Origin: CAYRFQ01 sp964423615 | Lineage (GTDB): Bacteria > Planctomycetota > Planctomycetia > Gemmatales > Gemmataceae | Assembly (NCBI GenBank): GCA_964423615.1 | Contig: CAYRFQ010000003.1 | Span: forward strand, 1 to 64,000 | Direction: 5' to 3' | Length of the DNA: 64,000 bases | In this document: positions 9,643 to 18,566 of the stretch, in pieces | Numbering within the stretch: position 1 is the first letter of the stretch | How the letters are laid out: every line of letters begins with the position of its first letter | The notes under the pieces: generated by a model | Databases searched by the model: none | What the model was told of the DNA's origin: nothing | What the model saw: the letters and a program-made list of their open reading frames with translations, nothing else | Position numbers and translations under genes: made by a program

Positions 9643-11028
9643 ATGGTACATCTTCTCTTCGGCCCAGAGGTCCGATTGATGCTCCGCGAAGACGACGCTT
9701 TCGGGATGCAGGCGTTCTGTGAAACCCTACACCCGGCAACGATCGCCGAAACGTTATCCGATGAGTTCAAAGTCGATGAAGTATGGCGATTTTTACAGCA
9801 CACCGATGTCCGGACCCAAGCCGCGATCTTCGAGTATTTCCCAATCGAGTGGCAAGTGGAACTGGTCGAGGGCACGGGTCGCCAACACATGGCCCGATTA
9901 CTTGAGCAAATGTCTTCGGACGACCGCGCCGACGTACTCCGACGATTGACACCCCGGGTCGCCGAGAATCTTCTGAGACTCGTCGACGAAGCCGACCGGC
10001 GCGACATGGCCTTACTTGTATCGCAGGAAGCAGACACCGCCGGTGGTCTGATGACGACCGACTATGCTTGGGTTCCCGCCGACATCTCGGGCGGCGTGGC
10101 CATCGAACGACTACGTCTGCAGGCTCCCAACACCGAGACCATCTATTACATTTATGTCCTCAATTCTGAGCGGAAGCTGTTAGGTGTTGTGTCTTTGCGT
10201 GACCTGATCCTCTCGCCACCCCAAACAGTTGTCCGAGACATGATGGACGCCGAGCCACTGTTCGTTCGCGTTCATGACGACCGAGAGCACGTTGCCAACG
10301 AACTGGCACGGTACGACCTGATCGCTATTCCAGTGATCGACAATCAAAACCGATTAGTAGGGATCGTTACGCACGACGACATAATCGACGTCGTCGTCGA
10401 GGAGGCGACCGAAGACGTCTATCGGATGGGCGCCGTCGGACCCATGGAGGAAACTTATCTCAATGCCAACTTCTTCGCCGTGTGGCGTAGCCGCGTTTTC
10501 TGGCTGGCGTGTTTATTCCTCGGTGGAATCTTGACCTGCATGGCCATGGCTGGGTTCCAACGCTCCATCGAAGCCATCGTGGCCCTGAACTTGTTCATCC
10601 CATTGTGCATCTCTACGGGAGGAAATGCAGGTTCTCAAGCCGTGACATTGATCACACGCGCACTCGCCCTGGGCCACATTACCGCCAGAGAATGGTGGAA
10701 TGTCTTGCGCCATGAATTGATGATGGGCGTCGCCCTGGGAATGACGCTTGGGTTGGTCGGTTTCGTAATTGGATTGTTGACCCCAAGCCGTTTGTTGGAA
10801 AATCCGGATGGATCGGTGATCCCTTCCTGGCTCCTCGGACTGGTGATAGGCCAAGCCGTCATAGGCATCTGTATGTGGGGCACGTTGGTTGGGTCGATGC
10901 TCCCGTTATTCTTTCAACGAATTGGTGTCGACCCGGGAATCGCCTCGAACCCGTTCGTCGCAACGTTGGCCGACGTCGTTGGGATCATCATTTATTTCAG
11001 CATTGCCAACGCTTACTTACTATCCTAA
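9643..11028 (+). CDS. mgtE: Magnesium transporter MgtE
   Basis: 461 residues from ATG 9643, chosen because GAGAGGAG lies just upstream and this gives the usual MgtE length; the frame is open 70 codons further up. An N-terminal helical MgtE domain (about 15-120) is followed by two CBS domains (about 125-255, with GVVSLRDL and GIVTHDDIIDVV) and five membrane segments. The pore signature GGNAGSQ is present after PLCIST. MgtE is a homodimeric channel for Mg2+ in the inner membrane, gated by Mg2+ bound to the cytosolic N and CBS domains. Transcript control may lie in the structured leader. Confidence 0.95.
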   Translation: MVHLLFGPEVRLMLREDDAFGMQAFCETLHPATIAETLSDEFKVDEVWRFLQHTDVRTQAAIFEYFPIEWQVELVEGTGRQHMARLLEQMSSDDRADVLRRLTPRVAENLLRLVDEADRRDMALLVSQEADTAGGLMTTDYAWVPADISGGVAIERLRLQAPNTETIYYIYVLNSERKLLGVVSLRDLILSPPQTVVRDMMDAEPLFVRVHDDREHVANELARYDLIAIPVIDNQNRLVGIVTHDDIIDVVVEEATEDVYRMGAVGPMEETYLNANFFAVWRSRVFWLACLFLGGILTCMAMAGFQRSIEAIVALNLFIPLCISTGGNAGSQAVTLITRALALGHITAREWWNVLRHELMMGVALGMTLGLVGFVIGLLTPSRLLENPDGSVIPSWLLGLVIGQAVIGICMWGTLVGSMLPLFFQRIGVDPGIASNPFVATLADVVGIIIYFSIANAYLLS

Positions 11029-11274
11029 GGGTCCTGGGTAAGTTTATTATGATACTGATCAAGTGAGCATCAAAATCTCGGAAGTTGTGGTACAGTTCTG
11101 GAAAAATCGTATGGAGAACGTGTTCGAATCCACCTCAGCATGGAATTGAGACAAGGAACCAACATCGAGAAATTCCCTGACACCGCACTACGTACACAGT
11201 ACACTAATACTATACGGTCCAAGTAGTTGATTATTCCGAAGAGACCCTCTTCACCGCTCTAAGGAAGATTGATC

Positions 11275-12423
11275 ATGCGCCAGTTTACTCCGACTCGACT
11301 CGGCTACATCTTCCTCTTTTTCACAGTGACCGTCACGCTCCTCAGCTGCGATCCGAGAATGCCGGACGATCTTTCCAAACAACCCGTTGACACTCGAGTA
11401 ACAGACTTGATAGAGAAACTTGGGGATAACCGGTACATCAACCGAGTCAAAGCGGGCCAACGTTTACTCACGCTTGGGGAAGCTGCTTTGCCGGGGCTGC
11501 GGAAAGCGACGAAACACAACGACAAGGAAGTTCGTGACCGAGCGGAGCAAATCATCGGACAAATCATGGCAAGAGCCAGCACCAGTAAATCGACAGGATT
11601 GCAGATGGTCCTCATCGAGTCTGGCGCCTTTCGGATGGGCTCTCCCCTATCGGAAAGAGGTCGACAAAGCGAGGAGACACAACATCAAGTTGCAATCACA
11701 AAGCAGTTACTCATTGGCAAGTTGGAAGTCACTCAAAAACAGTTCCAGCAGGTGATGAAAAGGAATCCAAGCTGGTTCTCCAAGAACGGCGGCGGAAAAC
11801 AACAAGTGCGCGGAACAGCGACCAACGAGTTCCCAGTTGAAAATGTCACCTGGTACGATGCCCTTGAGTTTTGCAACCGTTTGAGCCGACTGGACGGCTA
11901 CCCTCCGTACTACAAGTTGGAAGCGATAACACGAAAAGACAACTCGATCGTCAAAGCAAACGTGACGATAGTTGGTGGTTCAGGTTACCGGCTCCCAACA
12001 GAAGCCGAATGGGAATATGCCTGCCGAGCGACAACAACCAACAAATTCCACTATGGCGTTAGAACCCAGAAAAACCAAGCCAACGTCAAGGCCGTTCTGC
12101 GTCGAGGGGCCTACGGAATCAAAACAGGGTGGCCTTCCCTTGGAAGACCGACCACGACCGGAACCTATCCCAAGAACCCTTGGGGTTTGCAAGACATGCA
12201 CGGCAACATCGCCGAATGGTGCTGGGATTATCACGACAGAAACTACTACACACGCTCACCGGCCAAAGATCCCAAAGGGCCACTCACGGGCAATCATCGT
12301 GTGGTGCGCGGGGGTTCGTGGCTTGTCTTTGAAGACAGTTGCCGCTCGGCCAGTCGTTTTTGGATGAGTCCCAGTCAGAAGACCTATTCGATCGGTTTCC
12401 GAGTCGTAAGAAATCCAGGATAG
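11275..12423 (+). CDS. SUMF1/formylglycine-generating-enzyme-like lipoprotein with HEAT-like module
   Basis: 382 residues from ATG 11275 (AAGGAAG just upstream). The signal peptide ends in a lipobox LLSC, so this is probably a lipoprotein. Residues about 40-100 form a HEAT-like pair (LGDNRYINRV). The rest is a SUMF1 domain, from MVLIESGAFRMGS through WEYACRA and MHGNIAEWCWD to GFRVVRN. In true formylglycine-generating enzymes RGGSY is followed by two catalytic Cys; here RGGSWLVFEDSC keeps only the second position, so sulfatase activation is unlikely and a binding or other role is more probable. It precedes the sulfatase-fold gene by 54 bp in the same direction. Confidence 0.88.
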   Translation: MRQFTPTRLGYIFLFFTVTVTLLSCDPRMPDDLSKQPVDTRVTDLIEKLGDNRYINRVKAGQRLLTLGEAALPGLRKATKHNDKEVRDRAEQIIGQIMARASTSKSTGLQMVLIESGAFRMGSPLSERGRQSEETQHQVAITKQLLIGKLEVTQKQFQQVMKRNPSWFSKNGGGKQQVRGTATNEFPVENVTWYDALEFCNRLSRLDGYPPYYKLEAITRKDNSIVKANVTIVGGSGYRLPTEAEWEYACRATTTNKFHYGVRTQKNQANVKAVLRRGAYGIKTGWPSLGRPTTTGTYPKNPWGLQDMHGNIAEWCWDYHDRNYYTRSPAKDPKGPLTGNHRVVRGGSWLVFEDSCRSASRFWMSPSQKTYSIGFRVVRNPG

Positions 12424-12477
12424 TTGAACTGGAATTCGTAGAAACCTTACATTTGACCACTTCCGCTAGAGCCCCTG

Positions 12478-14202
12478 ATGACTGATCGCACCAACGAAAC
12501 TAATCTCGAATCCAACTCGACCTCAAACCCAGCCACTAGAAAAGTCCTTTCCCTCACTATCTGTCTATCCCTCGGCGTCGTCGTATTGTGTGCTGTGATT
12601 ACGTATCTGTTCATCGAACGGAACGACTTACAAAAACAGTTAACCGAAAATCAGCAGGAGTTGTTGACGAAACAAAAAATCGCAGTGCACCAGGCATTGA
12701 AAACGGAAAACCTGCTCGCACGAGACGTGGCTCGCGCAACTCAACGAACCGAACGGACGCTAGCTCAATTGAACACTCTCAAGCAACGGTTGCTGCTTGA
12801 GCAGGCGAAAGTCCAGCGATTGCGCGATGTGACGGGGAAATATGCAACTCAGCTTCCCATGAAGTACAAAGACTGCAATTTGGTCTTTGTTAGCTTTGAC
12901 GCTTTGCAGGCTGGTCACGTTGGCTTCCTCGGGTATCCTCGTAATGTCACTCCAACCATCGATCGGATCGCGGAACAGAGCTTCGCCTTCCAACATGCTT
13001 ACTCCGTGGCTTCGTGGACCGTCCCAGCAACCTTTAGCTGGTTCACCGGGGTTTATCCCTCTGAACACAGGATGGTGAACAAATTCGCGGTCTACCAGCC
13101 TCCCGTGAAGAAGATGGCCAAACTCAAGAATTTGGCCCCCAATCTGGTTACTCTCGCAGAGATCATGAAACAAAACGGCTACACAACCGCCGGTTTCACG
13201 GGCAACGCTGGTGTCAGTGGAGGCTTTGGCTACGAAACAGGATTCGATATCTACTACTATCCGAAGGCCACATTCGGTCGCCTCGACGGCAGTGTGCCAA
13301 GGGCAATTCGTTGGATCGAACAACACAAAGAGAAAAAGTTCTTCTTGTTTTTACACGGTTACGACGTCCACGGACAAAGCGCACCGGCTGAATGGTTCGA
13401 TTATCGCTTCGTGGACGCGGGCTACGACAAGAGATACACGGGCTCACCACGAGAACAGGAACGACTGCGAGAAGAGGGGCTCCAAAAAGGAAAACTAACA
13501 CTACGTGATCAGGACGTGCGGTTCTGGCGTGCCATCTACGATGAAAAGATCCATCGCGCAGACGCGCACTTCCAAACTTTTTTGACAAAGATGGATCAAC
13601 TTGGCCTCACAAAGAAAACACTCTTCGTACTCACCTCCGACCACGGAACCGAGTTCTACGAACATCGCCGTTTCGATCACGGTTTCACACTCTACAATGA
13701 ACTGCTTCACGTACCTCTGTTCATCAAGCTACCAGGCCAAACTCCCGGTCGAATCATCCCCGATCGGGTCAGCAGCATCGACGTCCTTCCGACTATACTC
13801 GACTTGTTGGACGTCGAAATACCAACAGTCGCCCAGAAACAGTTCCACGGCAAAAGTCTTGCTCCAGCACTGCGTGGAAATCCTGTCAAAAGGGATGTGT
13901 TTTCCGAGACGGATTATCGTGAATATACCTTCAAGCGTTCGATCATTACTCCCACCGGATGGAAACTGATCTACACCCTCGAAGACAAGACCCGCGAACT
14001 ATACAATCTTGCAACTGATCCGGGAGAACAGAATAACTTGGTCGATACTGAACCGGCCGAAGCTGACAGATTGGAACAGAAACTCTTCGCACATTTCCAA
14101 TCCATCGGTCACGATTTGACCAAAAAAAACTGGAAGACCGGTCTCAATCCGGTCTACAACTCACAAGCCAAAGATCAAACTCAATATCACAAGGGAAAGT
14201 AA
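12478..14202 (+). CDS. Membrane-anchored sulfatase/alkaline-phosphatase-superfamily hydrolase, Thr nucleophile
   Basis: 574 residues. Residues 24-46 form a membrane anchor, 48-118 a coiled coil, and about 132-545 a sulfatase fold outside the cell. The metal site shows FVSFDA (Asp141) and TSDHGTEF. The activation motif that in sulfatases reads C/S-x-P-S-R reads T-V-P-A-T here (Thr181), followed by the usual TG. Thr cannot become formylglycine. Thr nucleophiles are known in the same superfamily, for example in lipoteichoic acid synthase, so this may be a phospho-ester or phospho-group transfer enzyme. Its C-terminus runs to within 6 bp of the convergent regulator gene. Confidence 0.88.
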   Translation: MTDRTNETNLESNSTSNPATRKVLSLTICLSLGVVVLCAVITYLFIERNDLQKQLTENQQELLTKQKIAVHQALKTENLLARDVARATQRTERTLAQLNTLKQRLLLEQAKVQRLRDVTGKYATQLPMKYKDCNLVFVSFDALQAGHVGFLGYPRNVTPTIDRIAEQSFAFQHAYSVASWTVPATFSWFTGVYPSEHRMVNKFAVYQPPVKKMAKLKNLAPNLVTLAEIMKQNGYTTAGFTGNAGVSGGFGYETGFDIYYYPKATFGRLDGSVPRAIRWIEQHKEKKFFLFLHGYDVHGQSAPAEWFDYRFVDAGYDKRYTGSPREQERLREEGLQKGKLTLRDQDVRFWRAIYDEKIHRADAHFQTFLTKMDQLGLTKKTLFVLTSDHGTEFYEHRRFDHGFTLYNELLHVPLFIKLPGQTPGRIIPDRVSSIDVLPTILDLLDVEIPTVAQKQFHGKSLAPALRGNPVKRDVFSETDYREYTFKRSIITPTGWKLIYTLEDKTRELYNLATDPGEQNNLVDTEPAEADRLEQKLFAHFQSIGHDLTKKNWKTGLNPVYNSQAKDQTQYHKGK

Positions 14203-14208
14203 CCAGCT

Positions 14209-15660
14209 TTAACCCTTCGGCAAGTCACTGTCACTCTCCCTTGCGACATCCGTTAATTCATAGGCCGCAAGTTTCTTGCGTACGGTGGCTCGATTCAAAC
14301 CAAGCCACTGAGCAGCGACCCAACGATTACCCTGCACACGTTTCATAAGATCTTGTAGCAATGCCGATTCGACACACTCCAACAACCGAGCATGCAGGTC
14401 GGTGGGATGCTCCTCTCCCGCAGCGGCAATCTGCTCGGCAAGCCACCGTCGAACGGATTCACCCAGTTGCTCCGCAGGACTGAGATTTCCAAAATGCGAG
14501 GACACGTTCGGAAAATGCGAAGGGAGCAGCGGACCGCCACGCGCAACGATGACAGCGTGTTCGAGAGCGTTGCGAAGCTCTCGGACGTTGCCCACCCAGG
14601 GTTGCGCCTGGAGAAACGACATCGTCTCCTCGGGCAACACAGAACCACCTGGATCGAGCGTTTGCAAGAAATGATTCGCAAGTGGGACCACGTCTTCGCG
14701 ACGGTCTCGCAGTGGCGGAAGATGAATTCGAAAAACGTTCAGACGAAAGAACAAATCATGACGAAAACTGCCATCCTGAACCTTCTCTTCGAGGTCCTGA
14801 TTGGTTGCGGCCAGAATCCGGATGTCGAGTGGTTGAGGCTCTTTCGCCCCAACGGGATAGACCTCTCCTTGTTCCAGAACTCGCAGGAGTTTCACTTGGA
14901 CAGGTAACGGCACTTCCGCGAGTTCATCGAAGAAAATCGTTCCTCCCTCGGCCAGCGCAAGCAGTCCAGTTTTCGCCTGCGTGGCTCCCGTGAAGGCACC
15001 CCTGGCGTGGCCAAACAATTCACTCTCGACTAGGTTGGGATTGAGAGCGGCAATGTGCACAGGCAAGAAAGGCCCATCCTGCCTAGACGAATAACGGTGA
15101 ATCGCCTGAGCCACAATTTCCTTTCCCGTTCCGCTCTCGCCTGTGATCAAGACACACGAATCGCGTGCCGCTACGAGTGCGATGCGCTTGAACACTCCTT
15201 GCATCGGGGCACTGCGGCCGACGATGTCTTCCGGTGGCTCGACGGCCTCGGGATCACTCTGTTCTTCACAGCTCGCTTGCCTTTGCGTAGCCCGACGCTG
15301 CAACGCTCGATGGACAACGTCGAGACACTGATCCAAATCGAAAGGCTTGGCAAGGTAATCGAAGGCACCGTTCTCGACGGCTCGGACAGCTGTATTGAGG
15401 TTGCCGTGGGCGGTGATAACGATCACCGGAGCATTATTTGAGATCTCACGAAGACGGGACAACGCCGAAAGTCCATCGAGACCGGGCAAACGAACATCAA
15501 GAACAATAGCATCAGGGATTCGCTGTTCCGCCTTCTCGAAGGCTTCTTCGGCCGATGCGGCCACATCGACCGCCTGCCCCTCTTGCTCCAAAGCGCGACT
15601 CAAAGCCCAACAAACAGCCTGTTCATCGTCCACGACTAGGATGTGATTCACAACATACAT
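14209..15660 (-). CDS. NtrC-family sigma-54-dependent response regulator
   Basis: 483 residues. A receiver domain (5-120) has the acidic pair DD at 11-12, phospho-Asp55 (VLDVRLPG) and Lys105 (AKPF). The AAA+ domain (145-385) has Walker A GESGTGKE at 174-181, the sigma-54 contact loop GAFTGA at 221-226 and Walker B IIFFDE-like TIFFDE. A Fis-type helix-turn-helix occupies the last 45 residues (VAAQWLGLNRATVRKKL). It activates sigma-54 promoters after phosphorylation by a histidine kinase, which is not in the window. No clear -24/-12 promoter was seen near neighbouring genes, so targets are unknown. Confidence 0.95.
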   Translation of the reverse strand: MYVVNHILVVDDEQAVCWALSRALEQEGQAVDVAASAEEAFEKAEQRIPDAIVLDVRLPGLDGLSALSRLREISNNAPVIVITAHGNLNTAVRAVENGAFDYLAKPFDLDQCLDVVHRALQRRATQRQASCEEQSDPEAVEPPEDIVGRSAPMQGVFKRIALVAARDSCVLITGESGTGKEIVAQAIHRYSSRQDGPFLPVHIAALNPNLVESELFGHARGAFTGATQAKTGLLALAEGGTIFFDELAEVPLPVQVKLLRVLEQGEVYPVGAKEPQPLDIRILAATNQDLEEKVQDGSFRHDLFFRLNVFRIHLPPLRDRREDVVPLANHFLQTLDPGGSVLPEETMSFLQAQPWVGNVRELRNALEHAVIVARGGPLLPSHFPNVSSHFGNLSPAEQLGESVRRWLAEQIAAAGEEHPTDLHARLLECVESALLQDLMKRVQGNRWVAAQWLGLNRATVRKKLAAYELTDVARESDSDLPKG

Positions 15661-15796
15661 TCCGAGTTAGTTGGTAGATGGCAGAGAATAGACGGAGCGC
15701 ACATTCGAGAGTTGAAATCGTGTTGGATCGTACATTCCACACAGCCCTCGTCGCGACACTCAACTTTTCTTTTCTCTACCCGCCATCACCTTCGGG

Positions 15797-17872
15797 CTAA
15801 ACCAACGGTAACAAACTCGAGAGCAACAAAACTACAGGAAGTCCGAACAAACCCATGAAGGCCAAACACAGCGTCCAACTTTGGAAGGTTTCGCCTTCGG
15901 TGAGTCCTCCCATTTTACACACGACCCAAAAGCCACTATCGTTCATCCACGACCCGACCTTGGAACCGGACCCGATGGCCATGACGAGATAAACAGGATG
16001 GTATCCGAGATGGCTGCTCATTCCCTCTGTGGTAAGTTGATCGACCGACATTCCAAGTTGTCCCGCAACGATTCCCGCCATGATCTGGGCTGAGGTAATC
16101 ATCGAAACAGTTCCCGACCCTTGAGCAACCTTGAACAAGAAGGCGAGGCCCCAAGCCAGTACTAAAAGTGGCACCCCTGCCCCTCTTGCGATGTAATCCA
16201 AGGAATCGCCAACTCCTATTGATTGTAGCATACCCCCAAAGGCCCCACCGGCGCTTGTGATCAACAAGATCATTCCCGCGTCTTCCAGCGAGTTCCCGGC
16301 GAAGATGCCGAGTTCTTTCTTGGTCATACCCTTCTGGTACATCACGATGAACATGGATACGACAGCCGAGATCAAGAGCGCGATCGTCGGGTTACCTAAA
16401 AAGTCGAGGATGCTGCTAATTCGGAGTTCTACGTTTCCAATTGTCAAACCTTGGCTTGGCTCGAAAGCATCGGAACTTATTTTCCCGTCTCCTTTTTTCT
16501 CGCCTTCCTTTGGCTTGTCGAAAGAGAGGATGGCTTTGCTGGGTGGACCATATTCGGTGTCAGGATTGATATAACCATCCCCGTTCTTGTCCGAAGTAGC
16601 CGGCCCTAGTTCTTTCTCAGTGAGCCTGCCGTCTTCATCGACGTCAAGTTTCTTCATAAGGGGATGCGTTGCCTGTGTCTTTGTGAGGTTGAGTTCTTCC
16701 GCAGAAACTGTGCCGTCATTATCCTTGTCGAGCTTGACCAACGATTCTGTGGCTTTTTCGATTTCGGTTTTATCGAGGACCTTGTCGCTGTTCCTATCCA
16801 AAGCCTTCATCACCGGGTTAGGTGCCGTTGCAGTGAGTGTATCGTACAGAGCATCCGTGGTGATGAAGACAACTGGGAGAACGATTGGCAACAAGGCAAT
16901 GAGCAACGGTGGCATAGATTTCTCGTCTGCCGGAGTCGTCGGAGGTTTCGGAGAGAGGACAGTGCCAGGTTCCGAGGTGGGTGTGGTGGTGCTCCCTTCC
17001 TCTGCGGTTTCCGACGGTTTTGCACCGCCAGGGACGTTTCTTAGCGGAACCTGGAGACGTTTATTGATGAAGCTCGCCCATGCGAATCCAACAAGTGACA
17101 TCGGAAAACCGATGATGACTCCCATGACAATCGTCAATCCAAGCGCTACGTGGAGTTCCGCCGACATGGCAATGGGACCAGGCGTCGGTGGAACCAACCC
17201 GTGGGAAACAGCTCCACCGGCGCCGATGGCCGTAACATAAAGCAGATAGTCTTTTCCAGTTCGGAGGCGGAGGGCTTTCGCCAACGGGATGAGTAGCAAA
17301 AAGACCGTGTCGAAGAACACCGGGATCGAGAGTACGAAACCAGACGTCAATAATGCGAACGGAGCAAACTTATCCCCAAACAAATTTCGAAAGAACTCCA
17401 CAACTCGATCTGCCGACCCACTCTCCATCATGGCCCGACCGATGATCGTGGCGAACGCAATCGCTAGCCCAATCTTCATCATGGTGTTGCCGAACTTCTG
17501 CGACACGATCTGTGGCGTTTGGACAAGAGCCACGACTGCACTGCCACCGTCTTGCGGTTTGGTCAACATGACCTCCGGCGAAAGGAGCCCAACGACTAAC
17601 GCCGCCCCAATCAACGCCAGAAAAGCATTGACCTTGAAGTAGAGGATCATGACAAAGATGAAGGCCACCCCAATCGCCAACAAAATCAGCGGATACGGAT
17701 TAAATGGCTTCTGGTCGCTCTGTTGCTCGACATCCGATTTCGACTCGTCCGCCTCCGCCTTTTTCTCCTGTTGCTTCTGTTCGGCTTGCGGCTTTCCGCC
17801 GTCCTGAGAAAACGCCGTGTGCGGCATCAAGACGAAACAGAAACTCACGATCAGGAACACGACAGATCTCAC
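15797..17872 (-). CDS. GntP-family gluconate/carboxylate permease with EF-hand insertion
   Basis: 691 residues against about 450 for ordinary GntP permeases. A signal-like N-terminus is followed by a Gln/Glu/Lys-rich linker (about 23-56). GntP-type membrane segments follow, with the characteristic stretches GHGLVPPTPGP-like HGLVPPTPGPIAM and, near the C-terminus, GSGTVSMITSA and SHLGYHPVYLV with GSWMNDSGFW. Between the two membrane halves (residues about 359-440) lie three good EF-hand loops (DRNSDK, DKDNDG, DVDEDG) and a fourth, weaker one (DKNGDG). GntP proteins move gluconate or related sugar acids with protons. Calcium control of transport is inference. The start is an ATG with the long leader region in front. 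Confidence 0.9.
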   Translation of the reverse strand: MRSVVFLIVSFCFVLMPHTAFSQDGGKPQAEQKQQEKKAEADESKSDVEQQSDQKPFNPYPLILLAIGVAFIFVMILYFKVNAFLALIGAALVVGLLSPEVMLTKPQDGGSAVVALVQTPQIVSQKFGNTMMKIGLAIAFATIIGRAMMESGSADRVVEFFRNLFGDKFAPFALLTSGFVLSIPVFFDTVFLLLIPLAKALRLRTGKDYLLYVTAIGAGGAVSHGLVPPTPGPIAMSAELHVALGLTIVMGVIIGFPMSLVGFAWASFINKRLQVPLRNVPGGAKPSETAEEGSTTTPTSEPGTVLSPKPPTTPADEKSMPPLLIALLPIVLPVVFITTDALYDTLTATAPNPVMKALDRNSDKVLDKTEIEKATESLVKLDKDNDGTVSAEELNLTKTQATHPLMKKLDVDEDGRLTEKELGPATSDKNGDGYINPDTEYGPPSKAILSFDKPKEGEKKGDGKISSDAFEPSQGLTIGNVELRISSILDFLGNPTIALLISAVVSMFIVMYQKGMTKKELGIFAGNSLEDAGMILLITSAGGAFGGMLQSIGVGDSLDYIARGAGVPLLVLAWGLAFLFKVAQGSGTVSMITSAQIMAGIVAGQLGMSVDQLTTEGMSSHLGYHPVYLVMAIGSGSKVGSWMNDSGFWVVCKMGGLTEGETFQSWTLCLAFMGLFGLPVVLLLSSLLPLV

Positions 17873-18092
17873 TGCAACACCTCCACAGCATTTTCAACCT
17901 GAACTCACCGACGGTCGGAGAGGCCAAACGGCGAGGACACATGTCCAACGAATAATCCGGCATGATAAACCGCCCGATGCGAGTCTGCAACGATCGAAAC
18001 CGAATTCCCGAGTTGACAACCTCCCCCTGCTTTTCCCACACTGACGGAAGGTCCAAACTCTCAATCTCTCATTACCAGAAAGGAAAATCGAA

Positions 18093-18566
18093 ATGCCTGT
18101 TGTCCACACCAGCAAACTCCGTATCGAAAAGCACGAAGGGCCTCATCGAACTGCTCACATCGAGTCGTTCGACGAACTCTTGCACTTCGGAATCCACGGC
18201 GGCATCAAACATTTCTATCAGGAAAAGTATGGTCGCGAATTGAAGGGTCCAGAATATCCAGCAACACTCGACTACATGATCGCCGGTGTGGCTGGTTGAC
18301 TGACCGGAACGTTAGGAAGCGCGCTGGAAGCGCGTAACGTTCCCTCTGCTGGTAATCTCAAGGCCCAAGTCGAAGGCGACATCGAAGACGTCGAAGGGGT
18401 CATGCGAATCACCAAAATCCGTATCAAGTACCAGTTCACAATTCCCACCGGAAGTCGCGAAAAGGTCGACCGAGCACTCGAAACCTACTCCGAAAAGTGT
18501 CCCGCGTACCAATCCGTCAAGGAATGTATCGCATGTTCCTGGGAAGCGGAGATCGAAGAACAGTAG
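18093..18566 (+). CDS. OsmC-family peroxidase, predicted selenoprotein (TGA 18297-18299 = Sec69)
   Basis: Read through one in-frame TGA, this is a 157-residue OsmC/Ohr-family protein. The TGA falls exactly where the family has its peroxidatic Cys: AGVAG-Sec-LTGTLGSALEARNV corresponds to the usual GGC-LT-TL stretch. The second redox Cys of the family is present as EKCPAY (Cys136). OsmC proteins reduce organic hydroperoxides in the cytoplasm. A strong hairpin begins seven bases after the TGA, as expected of a bacterial SECIS. The gene has a good ribosome site (AGAAAGGAAAA) and ends at TAG 18564-18566. A standard caller would stop at residue 68. OsmC-like selenoproteins have been described in other bacteria; selA, selB and selD are not in the window. 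Confidence 0.9.
18306..18343 (+). promoter_or_regulatory. Bacterial SECIS-like stem-loop inside the OsmC gene
   Basis: Outer stem GGAACGTTA (18306-18314) pairs perfectly with TAACGTTCC (18335-18343). A five-base one-sided bulge GGAAG follows, then an inner stem CGCGC (18320-18324) with GCGCG (18330-18334) and a five-base loop TGGAA that contains G residues. The loop starts 25 bases after the TGA, within the distance range of bacterial SECIS elements. It should recruit SelB with Sec-tRNA and prevent termination at the UGA. Confidence 0.85.

Noticed and set aside
11095..11145. GTTCGAATCCAC resembling a tRNA T-arm
   Set aside because: No matching acceptor, D or anticodon stems around it.
11275..14202. 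Pair read as a sulfatase with its formylglycine-generating activator
   Set aside because: The activator lacks one catalytic Cys and the sulfatase lacks the Cys/Ser to be modified.
18297..18299. TGA read as a premature stop making an OsmC pseudogene
   Set aside because: Frame, family sequence and second Cys are intact after it, it replaces exactly the catalytic Cys, and a SECIS-like hairpin follows; selenocysteine explains all of this better.
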